Source: CAIYRG01 sp964446945 (GTDB lineage Bacteria; Pseudomonadota; Alphaproteobacteria; Micropepsales; Micropepsaceae). From it: a stretch of DNA of 64,000 nucleotides. Of this stretch, positions 59,480 through 64,000 are shown piece after piece. Position numbers and translations under genes: made by a program. The DNA lies in contig CAYUQO010000011.1 of assembly GCA_964446945.1 (NCBI GenBank), positions 62,001-126,000 of the forward strand. Reading direction: 5' to 3'. Position 1 is the first letter of the stretch. Every line of letters starts with the position of its first letter. Under the pieces are notes generated by a model. It was not told the DNA's origin. It saw nothing but the letters and a program-made list of their open reading frames with translations, and did not search any database.

Positions 59480-61150
59480 TTAATTCGCCGCGCAGCGGAA
59501 GCTCGATGCCCGGGTTGGATCACCGCTGCCGTCATAGCGCGGGAACTCGGGATAAAGGCACATCGGTCGAGACGCGCTGATCGTGAATGGTGGCCGCCGG
59601 TCCTGGGTTACCTGGACCAGAGAACCTGGCGCCTTTCCGGACTCAGCCCAGTCGTCCAGCACGCCGAGCAAATCGACCTTCGCCGGCACCGGATCGCCCG
59701 ATGACAACAGACCATTTCCGGGGTGATTGACTCCGGGCGTGACATAGAAGCGGATGAATTGATCCGCCCGCCCCTGCCCCATTTTGGCGACCACGGCCCG
59801 GTAGTAATTGATCTCCTGCAGCACGCTGCGCTGATAATCGGCGCCATTGCCCTTGATGATCAGCTTGCCGCCGCGGTTCGCAAATGCCGACAGATCCGGA
59901 TTGGTCGCATCGAACAGCTGCGAGATTTCCATCAGCCGCGGTGCAAATTCTTTGGCGGAAAATTTCAGCGGATCAAATTTGGCGTCCTGCACCACAAAAT
60001 ACCGGACGAAACCGCTGTAATTGGCCCACCTGACCGCTTCGCCTTTTTCCCCGTTCGAAGGGAAGCTGGGCGGCCGCATGCCGGTAACCGAATCAATCAT
60101 TCCGCCCGGCTGATCTTCGCTGCCATAGGTCCAACCGGGAAACGAAGTCACGCCATTGGCGAATGGGAAAGGATAGATCAACGGCCGGTGCACGACGTGA
60201 TCGGCTTCGATCTGCACATCCGACAGACAGTCATTGCCGGTATCGGCGCCGCCGGCGCAGCGCAGGACGGCGGGATCGAAACTCGCCAGACATTTCTCGT
60301 AGGCGCTGATCACGCCATCGGCCAATCCGTCCAGCCGGTCGCAGGCCGCATTCACCGCAGCCTTCAGCGCCTTCACCTTCTGCGGATTGAGCCAGCCGCC
60401 CTTCTGTTCCAATGGCGCAAGGCGCGCCTCCACCAGATTGATGCCGGTGTAATTCACCACCGGGACCGCGCTGACGATCGCATCGAAGTCGGCCGGATAA
60501 CGCTGCGCCATCACCATGGCTTCGCGCCCGCCTTCCGAGCCGCCGTAGAAATAGCTCTTGGACGGTGCGCGGCCATAGAATGCGGTGGCGATACGCAGGC
60601 CCACGTCGTGCGTCTTCTTGTACGCGGCATAGGCCATATTGGTCAGGGCTTCGCGGTTCAGCGCGAAGGCATGCGGTTCGGCAAGCTGCCGGTTGTCATG
60701 GCCGGAATCCGTTCCCCAGGTCGCAAAGCCACGCGCGACAGGAACGGGCGTATCCGGACGCGCGTCGCGCAACGGCGCAAGACCCGTGATCAGCACGCCA
60801 TTGGTGCCGCCACCGCCATATTGCACGGCCTTCCCGTTCCATTGCAGCGGGAGATTGACTTCGAAGCGCACCGGCGGTGCAGCCGGATCAACTGGCGCGA
60901 CGCTGCCAAGCACTTTGCAATATTCCCGCGTCGTGCCCGGTGAAGCGGGATCGGCCGGAACAGTCTGTATCTCCGCCGACGCAATCACCGCGCCGCCGCT
61001 CGCCGGTCCGATTTGCGCCGCGTCGATTTTCATGCCGGCAAGCGCCGCACAGGTTGACGCGTTCTGTGCCGTCGCTGGATCGACGCCCGCCAGCATCAAG
61101 AGCGTGATGCCGCTTGAAAGTTTCAGACTTGCGCTCATGGGGATTCGCAT
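59480..61150 (-). CDS. Tannase / feruloyl-esterase-family enzyme, exported
   Basis: 556 residues; the first ATG has GGAGG at 6-base spacing. Leader LKLSSGITLLMLAGVDPATAQ. The family (PF07519) cleaves gallate or hydroxycinnamate esters. The nucleophile elbow is YGGSEGGRE (Ser205). Catalytic Asp is in KGNGADYQRS and His in GVNHPGNG. Known members carry a CS-D-HC motif, a Cys before Ser paired with a Cys after His; here the positions are Gly and Pro, so the disulfide is absent. Ca-site-like SYEKCLASFDPAVLRCAGGADTGNDCLSDVQI includes other Cys. It is followed upstream by two VOC genes on the same strand. Confidence 0.87.
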   Translation of the reverse strand: MRIPMSASLKLSSGITLLMLAGVDPATAQNASTCAALAGMKIDAAQIGPASGGAVIASAEIQTVPADPASPGTTREYCKVLGSVAPVDPAAPPVRFEVNLPLQWNGKAVQYGGGGTNGVLITGLAPLRDARPDTPVPVARGFATWGTDSGHDNRQLAEPHAFALNREALTNMAYAAYKKTHDVGLRIATAFYGRAPSKSYFYGGSEGGREAMVMAQRYPADFDAIVSAVPVVNYTGINLVEARLAPLEQKGGWLNPQKVKALKAAVNAACDRLDGLADGVISAYEKCLASFDPAVLRCAGGADTGNDCLSDVQIEADHVVHRPLIYPFPFANGVTSFPGWTYGSEDQPGGMIDSVTGMRPPSFPSNGEKGEAVRWANYSGFVRYFVVQDAKFDPLKFSAKEFAPRLMEISQLFDATNPDLSAFANRGGKLIIKGNGADYQRSVLQEINYYRAVVAKMGQGRADQFIRFYVTPGVNHPGNGLLSSGDPVPAKVDLLGVLDDWAESGKAPGSLVQVTQDRRPPFTISASRPMCLYPEFPRYDGSGDPTRASSFRCAAN

Positions 61151-61225
61151 CTGCTGCCTCCGTTATGCGCAAAGACCCGGAGCGCACTCGCGCTCCGGGT
61201 CCACCGAGGTAAAACGCCAGCTCGG

Positions 61226-61804
61226 CTAGCCGCCGTCGCTGATCGCGTTGTTGGCAACGCCGCTGATCTGCACGTCGTACCCAAATGGGTCGACCATGTG
61301 CAGGCTGAACATTCCGCCATCGCGGACTTTTTCGACGCCCATGGCCATCAGATCCGCCTTCACCCGTTCGCGGTCGAAATCCGCGACCGTATAGGCCATG
61401 TGATCGACCACATTCGTCGGTTTCGGACGCTGGATTCCGGTTGTGCCGATCGTTCCGTTCAGGTCACGCGTGCGGCAGATCAGGAAGGTTGGCCCAACAT
61501 CTTTCGCGGTGATGCCGAAAGGCTGAGTGCCCTGTTTTCCGAAGGGCAGGTTCACGTTCTTCCCGTCATCGTTGACCTGCTCGAGATTGAACACTTTCGA
61601 GTACCAGTCCGCGGCCTTGTGGTAGTCGGGATTGGTGTAGGAGATGTGATTGACCGCAACCACTTTGGCGGGCGCCTGTTCGGCGGCCTGCGCACCCGTC
61701 GCAGCGACGGTTGTGGCGGCGAGAGTCAGCGCTTCGATCAGACCGCGGCGGCTGATTTTGCCCTGCTCGAATTCCTGCAGTTTGACGGCGGCAAAAGCTT
61801 CCAT
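61226..61804 (-). CDS. VOC-fold protein with twin-arginine-like leader, copy A
   Basis: 192 residues. KISRRGLIEALTLAATTVAATGAQAAEQ reads as a Tat signal set 16 residues in (in pieces). VVAVNHISYTNPDYHKAADWYSKVFNLEQV and VVDHMAYTVADFDRERVKADLMAMG are the two betaalphabetabetabeta VOC modules; likely metal ligands are His in NHISY and DHMAY and the late Glu/Asp-type VDPFGYDVQISG. VOC proteins are usually cytosolic, so export is unusual. Gene copy B lies 11 bases upstream. A tannase gene lies 75 bases downstream on the same strand. Confidence 0.8.
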   Translation of the reverse strand: MEAFAAVKLQEFEQGKISRRGLIEALTLAATTVAATGAQAAEQAPAKVVAVNHISYTNPDYHKAADWYSKVFNLEQVNDDGKNVNLPFGKQGTQPFGITAKDVGPTFLICRTRDLNGTIGTTGIQRPKPTNVVDHMAYTVADFDRERVKADLMAMGVEKVRDGGMFSLHMVDPFGYDVQISGVANNAISDGG

Positions 61805-61815
61805 GGCCGTTCTCC

Positions 61816-62349
61816 TTATTTCCGCCAGGCGTTCTCGCCGGCAATCGAGGCGAGCTGCACCTGGTAATGATTGGGATCGAATATATTGATGCTGTTGCCG
61901 CCGGGCGTGCGGTCGACCGGCTTGGTTCCGGCCGCGGTCAGCCCCGCCATCAGGCGCTGGTCATTCCAGTTTGGCACCGTGTAGCAGATGTGGTCGACCT
62001 GCGACGGACCCGGCTGCTGCGGCACATTGCCGAAATTGCGCGCGACCACGAATGCACCACCCTTCCCCGGCTCCGGCCCGAAGGCGAGATTGGCGCGGTT
62101 TTTCTTGTTGTCGTTCAGCACCTGCATGCCGAGCACGGATGAATAATAGTCACGCACTTTGGTGTAATCGGCGCAGGAATAGGAGATGTGGTTGACGCCC
62201 AGCATCTTCAGTCCGCGCGCCGGCGCTGCTTGTGCAGCATCGCCAAAACCGTACACCGTGGCCGCCAAAGCGACCGCTTCGCAGAACTGCCGTCGTGTAA
62301 TTTTCCCGGCCTCGAAATCCTGCACGAGACCGGCGATGAACCGTTCCAT
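61816..62349 (-). CDS. VOC-fold protein with twin-arginine-like leader, copy B
   Basis: 177 residues. KITRRQFCEAVALAATVYGFGDAAQAA is the leader, parallel to copy A (KISRRGLIEALTLAAT). LGVNHISYSCADYTKVRDYYSSVLGMQVL and VDHICYTVPNWNDQRLMAGLTAAG are the VOC modules. Late block FDPNHYQVQLAS replaces VDPFGYDVQIS of copy A. The two copies share a NHISY-DH-Y frame and probable tandem origin. First gene of a VOC-VOC-tannase order; the 142-base gap to 62492 contains the divergent promoters. Confidence 0.8.
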   Translation of the reverse strand: MERFIAGLVQDFEAGKITRRQFCEAVALAATVYGFGDAAQAAPARGLKMLGVNHISYSCADYTKVRDYYSSVLGMQVLNDNKKNRANLAFGPEPGKGGAFVVARNFGNVPQQPGPSQVDHICYTVPNWNDQRLMAGLTAAGTKPVDRTPGGNSINIFDPNHYQVQLASIAGENAWRK

Positions 62350-62491
62350 AGCTTCGCCTCCCAGCGTTGAGCGGAACCATCATAGCTGCTTTGCAGCAGC
62401 AGCGTAACAATGGTTATCGGCTGGTTACCACGTGATGGAACTGTTTAACGCTCGTGGCGTTTGAGCCCGGCATGCTTTTGGAAGCCGCGAA

Positions 62492-64000
62492 TGGATGACG
62501 CCAGGGCCGTTCTCGATGCACTTCCGGTGGCGCTGTACCACACCGATCCCGAAGGGCGGCTGACTTACTACAACGACGCTGCGGCCAAGCTCTGGGGCTG
62601 GCGTCCACCACTCGGCCAGTTCTGGTGCGGCTCTTACCGCATCCTGAATCTGGATGGCTCGCCGCTGCCGCATGACCAATGCCCGATGGCGGTGACGGTG
62701 AAAGACGGCGTTCCGGTCGTCGGCGCACAGGCCATTGCCGAACGACCGGACGGATCGCGCGTCGCGTTCATGCCCCATCCTGCCCTGATGCGTGACGAGA
62801 CCGGCAAAGTTACCGGCGCGATCAATGTATTGGTGGACGTGACCGACCGCATCACCGCGGAAACCAGGCTCGCGGCGATCGTCGCATCATCCGACGACGC
62901 AATTGTCGGCAAGACTCTCGACGGTATCGTCAGAAGCTGGAACGCCGGCGCGCAGCGCATTTTCGGTTACGCCGCGGATGAAATGATCGGTCAGTCGATC
63001 AGGCGCCTCATTCCGGCGGATCTTCAACACCAGGAAGATGAGATCATCGCGCGCATCTCGCGCGGGGAACGCATCGACCATTTCGACACCGTCCGGCTCG
63101 CGAAGGACGGGCGGCATGTCGATGTATCGCTGACCATTTCACCCATCCACGGCCCGACCGGACGGGTGATCGGCGCGTCGAAAATCGCCCGCGATATCAG
63201 CGAGCGCAAACAGTCCGAAGCGATTCACCGGTTGCTGATCGACGAGCTCAATCACCGGGTCAAGAATACACTTGCGACAGTGCAGGCAATCGGCCGTCAT
63301 TCGCTGGCGCATGCGCGTTCGGATCGGGAATTCGCCGATTCCTTCACCAATCGCATTCAGTCGCTGGCCAAGGCCCATGCCCTTCTGACGGAATCCCGCA
63401 TGCAGGGCGCATCGCTCGGTGAATTGATCGAGGAACAGGTCCTGATTGGCGCGAAATCCGACCGGGGCGTCGCCTGGTCAGGCCCGGCGCTCATTCTCGA
63501 TCCGCAGCGCACGATTCATTTCGGCATGATCCTGCATGAACTTGCCTCGAACGCGCGGCGTCACGGTGCTCTGACGACCCCGACCGGGCGTGTTTCGATC
63601 AAATGGGAGCTGAAGACCGGCGCCGGGCGCTTGCTGGTGCTCGATTGGGACGAGTCCGGCGGACCGCCGGTGCGGGCGCAATATGACACCGGTTTCGGGG
63701 CCAAGCTGATTCAGCAAACAGCGCGCAGTTATGGCGGAAAGGCCGAACTCGATTTCCGTCCCGAAGGTGTGCATTGCCGGATCGAGTTGCCGCTCGCCAG
63801 TGCCGAACGGCCGGCCTTGAATTCGCCCCGGCCGGTGGAAAGCGAAGTCAGCCTGCTGCCCTCGGACCGGGAGGATTCGAAACTGCTGCAGGGCAAACGC
63901 ATTCTCGTGGTGGAAGACGAACCCTATGTTGCCCTCGACATCTGCGCTTGCCTGACGAGCGCCGGATGCGAAATTGTCGGGCCCACTGGCGCGCTGACGG
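62492..64000 (+). CDS. HWE/HisKA_2 sensor kinase with PAS domains and receiver (3' end cut)
   Basis: 503 codons are open to the window edge. Residues about 1-115 are a PAS-like domain (VLDALPVALYHTDPEGRLTYYN), 120-245 a second PAS (IVASSDDAIVGKTLDGIVRSWNAGAQRIFGY). The kinase box is LIDELNHRVKNTLATVQAIG, with the HisKA_2/HWE His, then FGMILHELASNARRHGAL as the N box. From about 470 a receiver domain begins with ILVVEDEPYVALDI, so it is a hybrid kinase. Such kinases are typical of Alphaproteobacteria and often act in general stress or light sensing. No transmembrane part. Confidence 0.88.

Overview
The window reads as chromosomal DNA of a GC-rich alphaproteobacterium, probably a soil or rhizosphere lineage near Hyphomicrobiales or the Rhizomicrobium group; the sequence alone does not fix the genus. 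Supporting signs are a DUF2794 gene, HWE-type kinase architecture, an EcfG-like sigma factor, a TIGR01459-type HAD protein, small rhizobial-type hypotheticals, dispersed GC palindromes, and a tRNA-Gln without encoded CCA. I see no transposase, integrase, phage module or CRISPR array.

Layout. 1-6.7 kb holds secreted proteins: a partial and a complete member of a PDFSGxW family, an NHL-type propeller, 3-hydroxyanthranilate dioxygenase divergent from a Tat-exported alpha/beta hydrolase, and a sulfite-oxidase-fold molybdoprotein. 6.5-10.9 kb has thiC under a TPP riboswitch, followed by a small membrane protein, then acs. 11-14 kb is a run of very small genes plus a pterin dehydratase and a zincin. 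14.2-18.4 kb has a GAF histidine kinase, a broken thpR copy, an ECF sigma factor and intact thpR. 18.4-24.8 kb has murJ, tesA-like esterase, ybbA/ybbP-like ABC genes and a Bax inhibitor-1 gene. 25-30.4 kb has a candidate sRNA and a GldA-GldF-GldG-DUF4340 export-type operon.

30.5-43.2 kb again carries exported proteins: GlcG/HbpS, two propellers, HupE, DUF4239, a PDFSGxW protein, two cytochromes c, DUF6152 and tandem AWH..YISH paralogues. These are interrupted by a coupled trio (CWC-DUF5522, BtuF-like, Dph6-like), Flp pilin genes and two tRNAs. 43.4-51.7 kb has HAD, MaoC, ribF, LemA and M48 genes, another PDFSGxW gene, a Crp/Fnr regulator, pal, an MBL hydrolase and DUF1328. Two copies of a double-hairpin repeat sit here, each beginning on the stop codon of the neighbouring gene. 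51.8-64 kb has DUF6134, an orphan xanthine-dehydrogenase-type large subunit with a convergent MOSC gene, cupin, MFS, MORN, pyrophosphatase, a tannase-family enzyme, two VOC proteins with export-like leaders and a truncated HWE kinase.

Inference on how it works together: the region combines housekeeping genes with a lineage-expanded periplasmic set (propellers, PDFSGxW proteins, cytochromes c, molybdoenzymes, tannase, cupin and VOC proteins) that would suit oxidation of aromatic or plant-derived compounds. No pathway is complete here, so substrates cannot be named.
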